This document shows positions 7,729-17,531 of a stretch of DNA of 31,749 nucleotides, piece after piece (positions within the stretch are counted from its first letter, which is position 1; each line of letters starts with the position of its first letter). The notes below the pieces were generated by a model. The model searched no databases, was not told where the DNA came from, and saw only the letters and a list, made by a program, of their open reading frames with translations. Both the position numbers and the translations under genes were made by a program. The DNA is from a virus: positions 1 to 31,749 of IMG/VR virus record IMGVR_UViG_3300042307_000389; one strand, 5' to 3'.

Positions 7729-7741
7729 TTTAAAAGAAAAG

Positions 7742-10700
7742 ATGACCAAAAGCTATAGGTTAAGAACTGAAATTGGTACCGATAAAAATATCAGAATAAA
7801 TATAAACCAAGACTTTGATTTTTTAGAGATACTTTCTTTAAAATTAAGACAGGGTGATGTTTATACTCGATTTTGTGCAGACTACGGTGTAGTTGCCGGT
7901 AGAGTAATCGTTAATGGGGGTTACGGAGTACCAAACGCTAGCGTTTCTATTTTTATACCATTAGATCAGATTGACGAAACCGATCCCGTTATTTCCTCAT
8001 TATATCCATATAAAAAACCCGCAGATAAAAACGAGGACGGGTATAGGTATAATTTATTACCATACAAACAAACATTCGGAGGACACACACCGACAGGGAC
8101 ATTTCCCGAAAAAGACGATGTATTAACTAGGTCTGAGGTTTTGGAGGTGTATGAAAAATACTATAAGTACACAACAAAGACTAACGATAGTGGTGATTTT
8201 ATGATTATTGGTGTACCTTTAGGTGTACAAACAATAGTTATGGATCTCGATTTATCCGATATGGGGTGTTTTTCGTTAAGACCAAAAGACTTAATACGGG
8301 TGGGTCTTGGTGCTGAAGAACAATTTAACGGTGAAAAATTTAAATCATCTGAGGATTTATCTTCACTACCACAAATTGTGAATTTTGTAAGAAACATAGA
8401 CGTAACACCATTTTGGGGTGAAGAAGATTTATGTAATATTGGAATAACAAGAACTGACTTTGACCTTAGAGATTTAGGTGTTGAAGTTAAACCACAAGCA
8501 ATTTTTATGGGATCTTTGTTTTCAACATCTAACGAAGATTTTTTAAGAAGTAATTGTAAACCAAAAAAAGATGTTGGTAACCTTTGTAATTTAGAAACAG
8601 GACCAGGTAAAATATTATCAATAAGACAGACAATAGATTATGATAGTAGTGGACAACCAATATTAGAACAACACAGTTTACCTAATGGTGGTAAAATTAT
8701 AGATGAAGACGGTACATGGTTAGTGGAAGTGCCGATGAACCTTGATTACGTAACCACTAACGAGTTTGGTGAACAAGTAATATCTAACGACCCATCTGTC
8801 GGAATACCAACAAAAGGTAAATACAGATTTAGAGTACAGTACCAAAACGAAGATCCGGAAAATACAACTGTAGAAAGAGGTGATTATTTGGTACCAAACA
8901 TTAGAGAGTATGGTTGGACTAACACCGGTAAATATGAAGATGTTGATACATCATTACAACTAAAATCTTATGCGTTTAGTTTAGATTGGAACGACTATGC
9001 TGATCCACAAGCAGCGATTAATTGTGAAGATTACTTTTATGAGTTTAATTTTAATAAAGTTTATACTGTAGCAAATTTTATCGATAGATTTAAGTGGGGA
9101 TATAATAGATCAAGACATTTAGGGATAAAAGAGATTGATAGTAAAGATTGTAATCAGATAAATAAATTACCAGTTAATGACGGGGTAAGAAATTTTGATT
9201 CTATATTTTTCTTAATGATGTTTTTAATAACCATCGTTTCTTTATTAGTGCCGACTATTTTAACTATATTACACGTATTAGCCCTTTTATATCCAATATT
9301 TAGAGTGATTATTAATTTATTTATATGGTTAATTAATACGTTTATTTATTCAATATGTATTGTGGTTGCAATACTATCCCCTCGATTAAGGAAAGATGAC
9401 TGTAAAAAACAAAACATTAAACCATTATCAAAAACAAACCCATTTAAAAGAATCTCATTACCAATGATGTCTTATCCTGATTGTGAGTCTTGCCCATGTA
9501 CCGAACAAGATCTTGATACGTCTAGTGATACTGAAAATGATATTTACACAATAACTGTTGGTAATTACAGTATTTTGTCGAATTTAACTAGTGTTGACAC
9601 TTACTCAAAATTAAATACAAGTATAGATCCTGATAATGAAAATTTAAACATAGCATTTAGACAGTTCCTTTCTGGATATCAACCACAGGGAGACGCATTC
9701 GACCGATTAAATAAAGTACCTTTCGCTTCTCACGATTTTACACCAGGTTGGGGTAAAGCACCTTACGATGTGTCGTTAGCTCAATCGATAAACATGGCAA
9801 ACATGAGAGAGAGATATTTTCAGGGTGAAAACATAATTCAAACCACAGTATATAACACACCACCTAATAGTAATGTACCACAACCCTCAACACCATTTAC
9901 TGATAATGTATTGGTTTTATTATGTGATTCTCAAACAATATCAAACATAAATCCGGGACAATTATTAACATTTAATAGTCTTGATAATATAAACGACCCA
10001 AATACAACCGGATTAACTAGTGGAAATCAATTTAATACAACTGCGATTACAGGATCCACACCATATAATGCTAATAACTTGGTGAATAAACCCGTTACTT
10101 ATATTAAACAAGATGGGACGGTGGACACCGTCAACTTAAAACTATTAATCACATCTGACGGTAAAGAATATAATTTTAAATCAGGAACAGAGTACTTTCA
10201 ACTAATAACTGGTGGAACCGTATCACAAATGTCTGGGTTAACCGTGTCTTCAAATAGTGGACTACTTAGAAAGTATATTTTTAATAAAACTCAAAGATTA
10301 GAAGACTGGCCAACATTTGGAACTCAACAAACTTCTTATTTATTTGTAAAAGACCAAGTAGACGGTTTTAATGATTTGGAGGTTCTGATACTAGTCAAAG
10401 GTGTTGATCCCTATACCGATAAACAAAACATAAGATATGATTTATCAAAATTATTTGGTTATAGTAATTTTGGTTTAGGACCGGTAATTGAAGGTCAATA
10501 CTACTTAAATATTCCAATCCAACCAAATACGGTAACAACACCGGTCGGAGCACCTTCATGGTGGAATGATTTTAAAACTCCCGAATCGCACTTAGTTACT
10601 AACAATAGTAACGTGGCACTATACCACCAACCGTTTGGTTTTAATGTTGACCCTATTCAGTTTTCAAGTTTCACTAATAACTCACCATATTACTATAACT

Positions 10701-12916
10701 CAACAGATAAATCAACGTTAACACAAAAAGCGTTCTCAAATGACCTTCACGATTTATCATATTACACACAAGGGTCTATTTATTCGCAAGTATTTCAGTT
10801 ATCGAACTTAGCAGCAACGAATTATATGGGATTTCAATGGGGTCAGGGAGTATCAACTCTTGACCAATATGTTTGGTATACTAACGGTGAGTCTTACAAC
10901 AACTTACAAGATGCTATTGATCAAACAAATGGTACGTCTGGTGTTCCATTAACGTTATATAGACCTAACCCATCTTTACCTGAAGGAGCAAAATTCTATA
11001 CTGATCCAGCATTTTTAAATGTGTTTACTGTTGGTAATGATTTAATTAGAGTACAACTGATAGGGTCCACAACCGTTTATGTTGTTTCAATTTTCTTTAC
11101 GGGTCAAATAATAGGTAACCCATATAACATTAATAGTGGTATTAGTGCTCAATTACAAAACATAGACCAAGGCAGTATAGAAGGGGGTACGTTAATAGGT
11201 GTTAAATCGTATCAACAACCAGGAGTGTTTGACTCAAGGGTTTATTCATTTGCATACCACACAAACAACACTAACCCGAATATAACTATTACTAATAATA
11301 ATAGATTGGTGTTTAGGTCTGATAGGTTACCTACATCAGATGTTACGGAAGTTTCGGGTAATACATCATATTCGTTACATTTTAATAATAATTTTGAAAT
11401 GTATTTGGTTGATGATAGTGGTTCCGCAACCGCAATACCATCAAATGATTTTGAAGGAACCGATAACACGTTTAACGCTCAAGATTTAACGGGAGATACT
11501 AGTAATGCGTATACAGATGCAATACTAAATACATTAACCTGTGAAGGTATGGTACCCATCACTTGTTACTCAGGTAGTGGTAATAATTTTGGAGTTGAAA
11601 CACCATGTACAGACCCACTTGATACCATTTCCTTACAAAACACTGGTAGTCGTGTTGTTGGTGGTTGTTACTTTTTTGTTGATAAACCACTAATAGTTTC
11701 TATACCTAACGATATAAGGTACTTTAGAGAATGGAGATCTAGATTTAGAGTAACATATGCTGCATGTCGAGGTATCTTTTCACAGGTATTCCAAAATAAT
11801 TGGTTGAACGGATCACTTTACATGTTTTCGTTTAAAAAACAAACCATCTATAATGTTGTTGGTGAACCAAAAAAATATAAATTCTGTGGAACGGTCGATA
11901 GTCTTTATAGGGAAGGCCAAGGGACTATGTTCTACGCTGAAGGGACATCCAACGGCATATTTTACAGGTCGACGCCGTACAATGGTAGTTCTTCGACGTT
12001 TGTTGGTCAGATACCTCAAAATAAACCTTTTATATTTGGGCCGGCACAAGAGGTACCATTCTCCGCAAAAAACGAAAGGAATTTATTTTTCCCCACAACA
12101 ATTATGGATTTAGGGCCAAGAGATCTTTACACGAAAGAAATTTGTGCTAATCCAAGTTTTGAAGGATATCTTATGAACGGATTACAAAGTACATCATATA
12201 ACGATCAAGGAGATGTCTTACAATTGGCGATTATATCAAGATTCGTGAATAAAAACTTTTGGTTACAGGCGGTCGGTTTAGGCGATAAATCGGTAAATAG
12301 ATTCTTCTCAAGAAGCGGCGATAGAATAGATGGGGACATTGCTCAAATGTTTAGTATAAATTCAGAATTTGGTGTTATACCTTTTGGTGATGAAGAATAT
12401 GACGACACGGATTTATATGTTCAAGGTGGAGGATTAAATAGTTTGGTTGGTATCTTTTTCTCGTCCGACACTGTTAGTAGAAACATACTAACACCCGGAG
12501 TTCAAACATTTTCTTTAACACCACCATTATTAAATTATTTCGGTTATTCAAAAACACAAGAAGTACCGATGTATAAATGGAGATCGGATAGTGTAACTAC
12601 CGGACAACAAACAATCTTTGGTACGGATAATAATGAGTGGGATACTGACGTGACTAACAATAAATTCTACTCACAAAAATACCAATCAATGAGTTTTCAA
12701 TACGCACCAACAACGGATTACTTTAATGTGACACCAACAGGACAAAAGGGGTATATTTTTAATTCCGATAACAACGGTAATAACGACCCTAACTGGACTG
12801 GTACTATTAATACCCCACAATCTTTTGTGGTTGGAGCACCATTCCATTTTTACTTTGGTTTAAATAAAGGTAAAACTGCACTTAATAAATTTATAACAAA
12901 CTATATAGGTAATTAA
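7742..12916 (+). CDS. Giant virion protein, probable baseplate/tail-tip component
   Basis: At 1724 residues this is the largest protein here. Its position after gp25 and gp6 suggests a peripheral baseplate role like that of T4 gp7, but I see no sequence match to gp7. Near residues 45-165 there is a carboxypeptidase-regulatory or transthyretin-like beta-sandwich: VAGRVIVNGGYGVPNASVSI, then TTKTNDSGDFMIIGVPLGVQ. Residues ~488-545 form a long hydrophobic stretch, followed by basic RLRKDDCKK and cysteine-rich DCESCPC (near 580). Such segments are unusual for a tail protein (see separate entry). From ~600 onward it is Asn/Thr/Ser/Tyr-rich beta-type sequence, probably several adhesin-like domains, with scattered cysteines around 1270-1310. 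The next gene begins one base after its stop. Confidence 0.75.
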   Translation: MTKSYRLRTEIGTDKNIRININQDFDFLEILSLKLRQGDVYTRFCADYGVVAGRVIVNGGYGVPNASVSIFIPLDQIDETDPVISSLYPYKKPADKNEDGYRYNLLPYKQTFGGHTPTGTFPEKDDVLTRSEVLEVYEKYYKYTTKTNDSGDFMIIGVPLGVQTIVMDLDLSDMGCFSLRPKDLIRVGLGAEEQFNGEKFKSSEDLSSLPQIVNFVRNIDVTPFWGEEDLCNIGITRTDFDLRDLGVEVKPQAIFMGSLFSTSNEDFLRSNCKPKKDVGNLCNLETGPGKILSIRQTIDYDSSGQPILEQHSLPNGGKIIDEDGTWLVEVPMNLDYVTTNEFGEQVISNDPSVGIPTKGKYRFRVQYQNEDPENTTVERGDYLVPNIREYGWTNTGKYEDVDTSLQLKSYAFSLDWNDYADPQAAINCEDYFYEFNFNKVYTVANFIDRFKWGYNRSRHLGIKEIDSKDCNQINKLPVNDGVRNFDSIFFLMMFLITIVSLLVPTILTILHVLALLYPIFRVIINLFIWLINTFIYSICIVVAILSPRLRKDDCKKQNIKPLSKTNPFKRISLPMMSYPDCESCPCTEQDLDTSSDTENDIYTITVGNYSILSNLTSVDTYSKLNTSIDPDNENLNIAFRQFLSGYQPQGDAFDRLNKVPFASHDFTPGWGKAPYDVSLAQSINMANMRERYFQGENIIQTTVYNTPPNSNVPQPSTPFTDNVLVLLCDSQTISNINPGQLLTFNSLDNINDPNTTGLTSGNQFNTTAITGSTPYNANNLVNKPVTYIKQDGTVDTVNLKLLITSDGKEYNFKSGTEYFQLITGGTVSQMSGLTVSSNSGLLRKYIFNKTQRLEDWPTFGTQQTSYLFVKDQVDGFNDLEVLILVKGVDPYTDKQNIRYDLSKLFGYSNFGLGPVIEGQYYLNIPIQPNTVTTPVGAPSWWNDFKTPESHLVTNNSNVALYHQPFGFNVDPIQFSSFTNNSPYYYNSTDKSTLTQKAFSNDLHDLSYYTQGSIYSQVFQLSNLAATNYMGFQWGQGVSTLDQYVWYTNGESYNNLQDAIDQTNGTSGVPLTLYRPNPSLPEGAKFYTDPAFLNVFTVGNDLIRVQLIGSTTVYVVSIFFTGQIIGNPYNINSGISAQLQNIDQGSIEGGTLIGVKSYQQPGVFDSRVYSFAYHTNNTNPNITITNNNRLVFRSDRLPTSDVTEVSGNTSYSLHFNNNFEMYLVDDSGSATAIPSNDFEGTDNTFNAQDLTGDTSNAYTDAILNTLTCEGMVPITCYSGSGNNFGVETPCTDPLDTISLQNTGSRVVGGCYFFVDKPLIVSIPNDIRYFREWRSRFRVTYAACRGIFSQVFQNNWLNGSLYMFSFKKQTIYNVVGEPKKYKFCGTVDSLYREGQGTMFYAEGTSNGIFYRSTPYNGSSSTFVGQIPQNKPFIFGPAQEVPFSAKNERNLFFPTTIMDLGPRDLYTKEICANPSFEGYLMNGLQSTSYNDQGDVLQLAIISRFVNKNFWLQAVGLGDKSVNRFFSRSGDRIDGDIAQMFSINSEFGVIPFGDEEYDDTDLYVQGGGLNSLVGIFFSSDTVSRNILTPGVQTFSLTPPLLNYFGYSKTQEVPMYKWRSDSVTTGQQTIFGTDNNEWDTDVTNNKFYSQKYQSMSFQYAPTTDYFNVTPTGQKGYIFNSDNNGNNDPNWTGTINTPQSFVVGAPFHFYFGLNKGKTALNKFITNYIGN
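9203..9376 (+). other. Hydrophobic, membrane-segment-like stretch inside giant protein
   Basis: Residues ~488-545 of the giant protein are almost free of charge: IFFLMMFLITIVSLLVPTIL, then ILHVLALLYPIFRVIINLFI and WLINTFIYSICIVVAIL, with one Arg inside. This is long enough for two, perhaps three, membrane-spanning helices and is followed by a basic stretch (RLRKDDCKK). The flanks are ordinary soluble sequence in the same frame, so it is not a frameshift product. Confidence 0.75.
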
Positions 12917-12917
12917 A

Positions 12918-14660
12918 ATGTCTAGAGACGATGAAAAAAGAATAGTTTTAGGATCTAAAAGATATGCGTCTAGTACGGATAAACCGGTATGGATCCAATT
13001 ACCACTTGCCGGTGAAAGAAGAACTATGGTTGAGGGGGAACGAAATGTTTTTATTAACCAAGCAACTCAGTTTAATGATGAAAGACAAAGTAGTGGTAAA
13101 TTTAGATTATCAGGGAAACTTGTTAATTTATTTCAAAATCAGTTAAGTGGTTCTACACAATACGCACCATATAAAAATTTCCTATATTATACTAACGGTA
13201 TTAGTAATGCGATTTCTAATGTGTCAAACCCTAATGCCCCTTGGGAAGGGTATCCACAATTTTATGAGTTTACGTTTTTTAGAGAACAAGGAATACCTGG
13301 TCACGTACCGTTTGTTGCTAAAAGTGCATCTTCATATAATTGGATGGTTTATGTTTCCTATCCGTTTAGTAGTGATACCACACAAAAAATGTCGTGGACA
13401 AGTGAAAAGTTTAATATAACTAATGCAAACTTTTCGGTATCCGACGGGATCCCTTTTGTTATGGAATCAGGGACACTCAATGGAAAACAATTAATTTATT
13501 TTTATTGCGGAACCAATCATAATTTAAATATCGGTGACTTTTTAGAGATAAAGTTACCACAACAACCTTTAGGTATTGACGGTAAAAAAGTATTTCAAGT
13601 CTTTTCGATTGGTGACGGTAGTTATGGATCTGAAAGATATGTATTCACAATATTCAATCAAAAGTTTAACTCAAACCAAATACAAACCGGTACTTACGGT
13701 AATTTTAAAAGAATTTTAACTAATACGAATAGTGCCGAAACCAAATCAAGATACTACATAAGATTACATAAGACATTAACTGAGACTAAAGATTTGGATA
13801 TATTTAAATCTGGATTCGATAGGAATGCGTTCAGAACACAATCTAAAATTGAATATTCGGCAATTACACCAAACAACGTTCAAAGAGTGTCTTTTAAAGA
13901 CGACAATCAAAACTATTCCTTTTCTTTTTCCAAAGATGTGGTGATTGATGGTTTATTAGATAACAATGGAAAACCATTGACAAGTTTATATTTAACTGCA
14001 GTCCAAAGAGGGTATATGGGATACTTCAACCCACCAACACTAACCGCAGATGGTACGCCGACAGCGATAGATATTGGATGGGAATTTAACTTTTTAAAGA
14101 ATAGTGTTGATACTTGGTGGGATCATTCGGGCACCGTAAATAAAGACAACATACCACTTACCAGTTATAACTACAATTCGTTAAATTTTTATTATAACGA
14201 ATTATTACCTTTAGGATCTACATTGAAGGGTGATTTTTGTGAGTATAACGATTTTGAACAACAAGAATATGTTTTATCACCCATAACACACAAATACTCT
14301 TTTAACCCATCTTTATTGTGGGACAGTTCACCTGTAACATATCCAAGTGGATATTTTTATAAACCTCACCATGAAATCACAATAAGAGTTTTTAGTGGGG
14401 ATATTGAAACGGGTAAAAAAGGTGAAGTGGATAACGTACCAAGTTACTCTTGGTTTTCAGAAATAGAACAAACATTCTTTTGGCGTGATATATATACATA
14501 TGGGTTTATTGATGGTGACGGTAGGGGGGTAAACTACCCGTTTTTGAATGGGGCTCATTACCCGTTTTCAAACATACTATTTAACCAATACCCACAAAAA
14601 CGAGATATGTTTGTTCAAACAAACCAAATAAACACAATACAAACTGACGATTGTGAGTAA
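12918..14660 (+). CDS. Virion structural protein, unrecognised
   Basis: A 580-residue protein, rich in aromatic residues and Asn/Ser, predicted mainly beta. I recognise no family. The first ~60 residues are polar and charged (MSRDDEKRIVLGSKRYASS) and could be a connector to the baseplate, with larger beta domains after that. There is no signal peptide or transmembrane segment. It starts one base after the giant protein's stop, and its end overlaps the next gene by eight bases, so it belongs to the same transcript and probably to the same baseplate or tail-fibre-network assembly. Confidence 0.7.
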   Translation: MSRDDEKRIVLGSKRYASSTDKPVWIQLPLAGERRTMVEGERNVFINQATQFNDERQSSGKFRLSGKLVNLFQNQLSGSTQYAPYKNFLYYTNGISNAISNVSNPNAPWEGYPQFYEFTFFREQGIPGHVPFVAKSASSYNWMVYVSYPFSSDTTQKMSWTSEKFNITNANFSVSDGIPFVMESGTLNGKQLIYFYCGTNHNLNIGDFLEIKLPQQPLGIDGKKVFQVFSIGDGSYGSERYVFTIFNQKFNSNQIQTGTYGNFKRILTNTNSAETKSRYYIRLHKTLTETKDLDIFKSGFDRNAFRTQSKIEYSAITPNNVQRVSFKDDNQNYSFSFSKDVVIDGLLDNNGKPLTSLYLTAVQRGYMGYFNPPTLTADGTPTAIDIGWEFNFLKNSVDTWWDHSGTVNKDNIPLTSYNYNSLNFYYNELLPLGSTLKGDFCEYNDFEQQEYVLSPITHKYSFNPSLLWDSSPVTYPSGYFYKPHHEITIRVFSGDIETGKKGEVDNVPSYSWFSEIEQTFFWRDIYTYGFIDGDGRGVNYPFLNGAHYPFSNILFNQYPQKRDMFVQTNQINTIQTDDCE

Positions 14661-15504
14661 TTATAGATTTTCATTTAACGCGGACGATAAAAGTATTAAT
14701 ATACCAATCCAAATCAATTTTGATATGGAGGGTAGAGATGATGCTATCGACATCTTACAAAATCAGATCAAAGAAGAGGTGTTAAACCCGATTAGTGATT
14801 TTGAACTAACAAGATTTAGTCATGCCACTTGGGATGTAGATACCACAAAAACAGAAATAAATTATAAATTTAATTTTTACAACTCACAAGGACAAACCGA
14901 TTTTTTAAATAACCCACCAAACATAAACCAATGGTTGGATGATTACCAAAATGCTGGATTCTTAGATGAAGAAATATATTATTTTGCAAATTCATTTAAG
15001 AAAAGTTTTTTTAAGTTGGATTTTTATGATAGGAACACGACCGAAAATCAAAAAATATTGTTTTCTGTTGTTTTACCAACACAACAAGGGTTAAAAGAAC
15101 CGGGAATATTATTTGCAAACCCTAACTTACAAGTGTTAGTTAAAAAACCATTAATGGTTTTAGATTCTATTGGTGCAGATAAAGAGGGGTTCTTTCTTTA
15201 TTGGTTAAAAAACCAAACGTATTTATCACAAACCGAAATGTATATGAGTTGTAAATTTTACAACGCAAAAAAAGGACAGTTTGTTAGAATGATGAATACA
15301 CCACAAAGTAATTTTGTTGGTCCAAATGTGTACGATTTTAATAAAAGTCAATATTTTTACTATAAAGTCTTTATAGATTACACTAATTACGAATATAGTG
15401 TTTATAGGGAAGTCCCTTCAGGTCAATCAAACTTTATTTATGTTAGAGTTGGTGAAGGACAAACAACACCAATAAACTGGTATGAATATGTTAACCCACT
15501 ATGA
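14653..15504 (+). CDS. Virion structural protein, unrecognised, GTG start
   Basis: A 283-residue protein starting with GTG, inside the shared sequence GTGAGTAA that also holds the preceding stop codon. No better ATG lies nearby, and the overlap implies coupled translation. The N-terminal ~50 residues include FSFNADDKSINIPIQINFDM; the rest is mixed, with frequent Tyr, Phe and Asn. No family recognised. It overlaps the next gene by four bases (ATGA). The tight packing supports a fixed-ratio structural role with its neighbours. Confidence 0.7.
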   Translation: MSNYRFSFNADDKSINIPIQINFDMEGRDDAIDILQNQIKEEVLNPISDFELTRFSHATWDVDTTKTEINYKFNFYNSQGQTDFLNNPPNINQWLDDYQNAGFLDEEIYYFANSFKKSFFKLDFYDRNTTENQKILFSVVLPTQQGLKEPGILFANPNLQVLVKKPLMVLDSIGADKEGFFLYWLKNQTYLSQTEMYMSCKFYNAKKGQFVRMMNTPQSNFVGPNVYDFNKSQYFYYKVFIDYTNYEYSVYREVPSGQSNFIYVRVGEGQTTPINWYEYVNPL

Positions 15505-16589
15505 TAGAGAATAAAATATATTATAGAATCTCACCTGAAGTATTAAAGGATGATATTTTTTCTGAAAGTTATTCAGGAGATAGTGGACTGAATAATTTTG
15601 GTCTATATAGTGGTATGTCTTACGTTTTAAGTGGGGGTACAGGTGGTACGTCACTACTTAGTGGTCTGACCATACCAATCTTCCTTACACAAACTTATAA
15701 TGATGTTGGATTTTATTCTGAGTTTGACGGATTAATGGAACAAAAAGATGTAATAACCAATTTCCTTTATTCGGGATACAACCAATTTAATTTATACCAA
15801 GTACAGTTATATAACACATCTGAAAAGTTTACAAAAACATTTTTAAACTTCTCAACATATAATATTGATTGGGGTGATGGGTCACCTGCGGATCCAATGA
15901 TATCTGATAGTATTAACCACACATATAATGTTAGTGGTACTTATACCATCACTATGTCGGGATCTAACTCGTTTGGCCTAACTATCATACAAAAACCAAT
16001 CACAATACCACTATCAGGGGTAACAATAGATAATCCAAACGGTACAGTTACCTACACACCACAAGGAGGTAGTTGGCCGACAAATACAATAACATTGGAC
16101 ACAATATTCCAAGGTGATAGTAATAACCAAGTATCGGGACAAACTTCAGATAATTTTACAACGATCCCGTTTATTCTTTCGGGATATACAAAATCTAAAT
16201 TAAACGAACTTAGAAGATATGGTACCCAATCATATACGGTTGGTTATCAGTTTTTTAAAAATAACGACATTTTAGGTCAAATAGACTTGATCACTAGTGA
16301 TTACACGGCATACACAATTAATAATATAAGTTATTTTGACTTTCCTGACGGTAAAACATTCTTTATTTTAAATTCTTCCGGTATAACTGACAATATGATT
16401 GTTGCTTCAGCGATTACAAAAAATGAATATTTGTTAGATTTTGTTATGAGTCCTGAAATACAGGCCGATGTTTTCATCGAAAGAGGTAAATATTCCGCTT
16501 TTGAGTCGTTAGAAAGGTTAGGTGAAATTGATAATACGGGAGATATGGTTAGGTATGGTTACGGTTTTTTCAAGATTAATACTACATAA
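15501..16589 (+). CDS. Virion protein with a PKD-type beta domain
   Basis: A 362-residue protein starting within an ATGA overlap with the previous stop. Residues ~115-170 form a PKD-like Ig fold: IDWGDGSPAD, then INHTYNVSGTYTITMSGSNS, matching the family pattern WGDG ... HTY ... G-Y-TIT. PKD domains are common in extracellular and surface proteins and in phage adhesins, usually for protein or sugar contacts or as spacers. N- and C-terminal parts are unrecognised. This is the last gene of the unit starting at 7742; a box follows 15 bases after its stop. Confidence 0.75.
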   Translation: MIENKIYYRISPEVLKDDIFSESYSGDSGLNNFGLYSGMSYVLSGGTGGTSLLSGLTIPIFLTQTYNDVGFYSEFDGLMEQKDVITNFLYSGYNQFNLYQVQLYNTSEKFTKTFLNFSTYNIDWGDGSPADPMISDSINHTYNVSGTYTITMSGSNSFGLTIIQKPITIPLSGVTIDNPNGTVTYTPQGGSWPTNTITLDTIFQGDSNNQVSGQTSDNFTTIPFILSGYTKSKLNELRRYGTQSYTVGYQFFKNNDILGQIDLITSDYTAYTINNISYFDFPDGKTFFILNSSGITDNMIVASAITKNEYLLDFVMSPEIQADVFIERGKYSAFESLERLGEIDNTGDMVRYGYGFFKINTT

Positions 16590-16604
16590 AAAATGAAGAT
16601 AAAC

Positions 16605-16612
16605 TATTTATA
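16605..16612 (+). promoter_or_regulatory. TATTTATA box, putative promoter of adhesin unit
   Basis: The sequence aacTATTTATAAATAAA lies 10 bases before the ATG at 16623. Here TATTTATA overlaps TATAAATA, so this site alone reads as a T4-like late core on both strands. Confidence 0.55.
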
Positions 16613-16622
16613 AATAAAAAAA

Positions 16623-17531
16623 ATGGCATTAGGAACATACGGAACAGTAAGACCGGCAGACGTATCACCTGAAGATGTTGATATAATTTTACATTATACC
16701 GAATCTAGGGATGTGACAACCAACTTCACATTAAAAAAGTTAAACGCAAGAACAATTTTAACACCTTACTTTAATAATACAGATACCGGAGGAAATGATG
16801 GTGTTGAGATTTTAGGTGGGTTATATAATTTAAAATTACCCGCATCCGAATTTAATAAAATTGGAATTTACACACTTTATATTAGACCTGCAGAAGTTAG
16901 GACAGTTATTACTGATTGTGGGGTTTTATCGTCTTTACCAAATGTTAAAGGTATAGTAATAGATTTAAACAACGTACCAAATTTATATAGGAATAAATTT
17001 ACTAATCAAGGGTTGGTTGGGTATAGAATTGAATATTTAAACTCCGATGGTAGTAAAATACAAAATTTCTATAGAATAGTGACCTCATCGTTTTATTGTG
17101 AACCTGTCTTGAGTGATCAAACAAATAGCACACAAAAAACAATAAGATATAGGTATGTTGACGGAGGAAGCGATTTAATTTTTTGTACACTATCACCATC
17201 AACCGCACCAACAAACAAACCAACTGCAACACCATATATTGGACAACCAAATCAAAATATTATAGTAACTAACACATTTTTTAATCCGTTAACTATCGAT
17301 ATACAAATGGCTGAACATGATTTAGATACTATAGCGATAGCCCTTTACGGGAATCAAACTAAGAGTATTGAAGATGGTATTTACACGTTATACGATAGTG
17401 CTGGTAACATATATAAACAATACAACTTGTTTGAGATTAGAGATAACTTTAATGAATTACTTTATGAAGTTAGACAAGATAGGGGATCTAACGTAGATTT
17501 TAGTAAGAATTTTACAAATATTATTAGTTAA
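16623..17531 (+). CDS. Virion structural protein, unrecognised
   Basis: A 302-residue protein, the first gene after the box at 16605. The N-terminal half is beta-rich (YGTVRPADVSPEDVDIILHY, LGGLYNLKLPASEFNKIGIY), and the C-terminal third is helical/charged around LFEIRDNFNELLYEVRQDRG. Its compact domains and absence of repeats suggest an assembly or connector protein, not a receptor-binding fibre. Family not recognised. The stop TAA shares its last base with the ATG of the next gene (TAATG), so the pair is translationally coupled. Confidence 0.7.
   Translation: MALGTYGTVRPADVSPEDVDIILHYTESRDVTTNFTLKKLNARTILTPYFNNTDTGGNDGVEILGGLYNLKLPASEFNKIGIYTLYIRPAEVRTVITDCGVLSSLPNVKGIVIDLNNVPNLYRNKFTNQGLVGYRIEYLNSDGSKIQNFYRIVTSSFYCEPVLSDQTNSTQKTIRYRYVDGGSDLIFCTLSPSTAPTNKPTATPYIGQPNQNIIVTNTFFNPLTIDIQMAEHDLDTIAIALYGNQTKSIEDGIYTLYDSAGNIYKQYNLFEIRDNFNELLYEVRQDRGSNVDFSKNFTNIIS

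Noticed and set aside
7670-7741. A tRNA or small RNA in the gap before the giant protein
   Set aside because: The gap is AT-rich with no cloverleaf, T-loop sequence or stable hairpin.
11853-12113. 86-residue + strand open frame inside the giant protein gene
   Set aside because: The giant protein frame is continuous through it, and the alternative product has no recognisable features.
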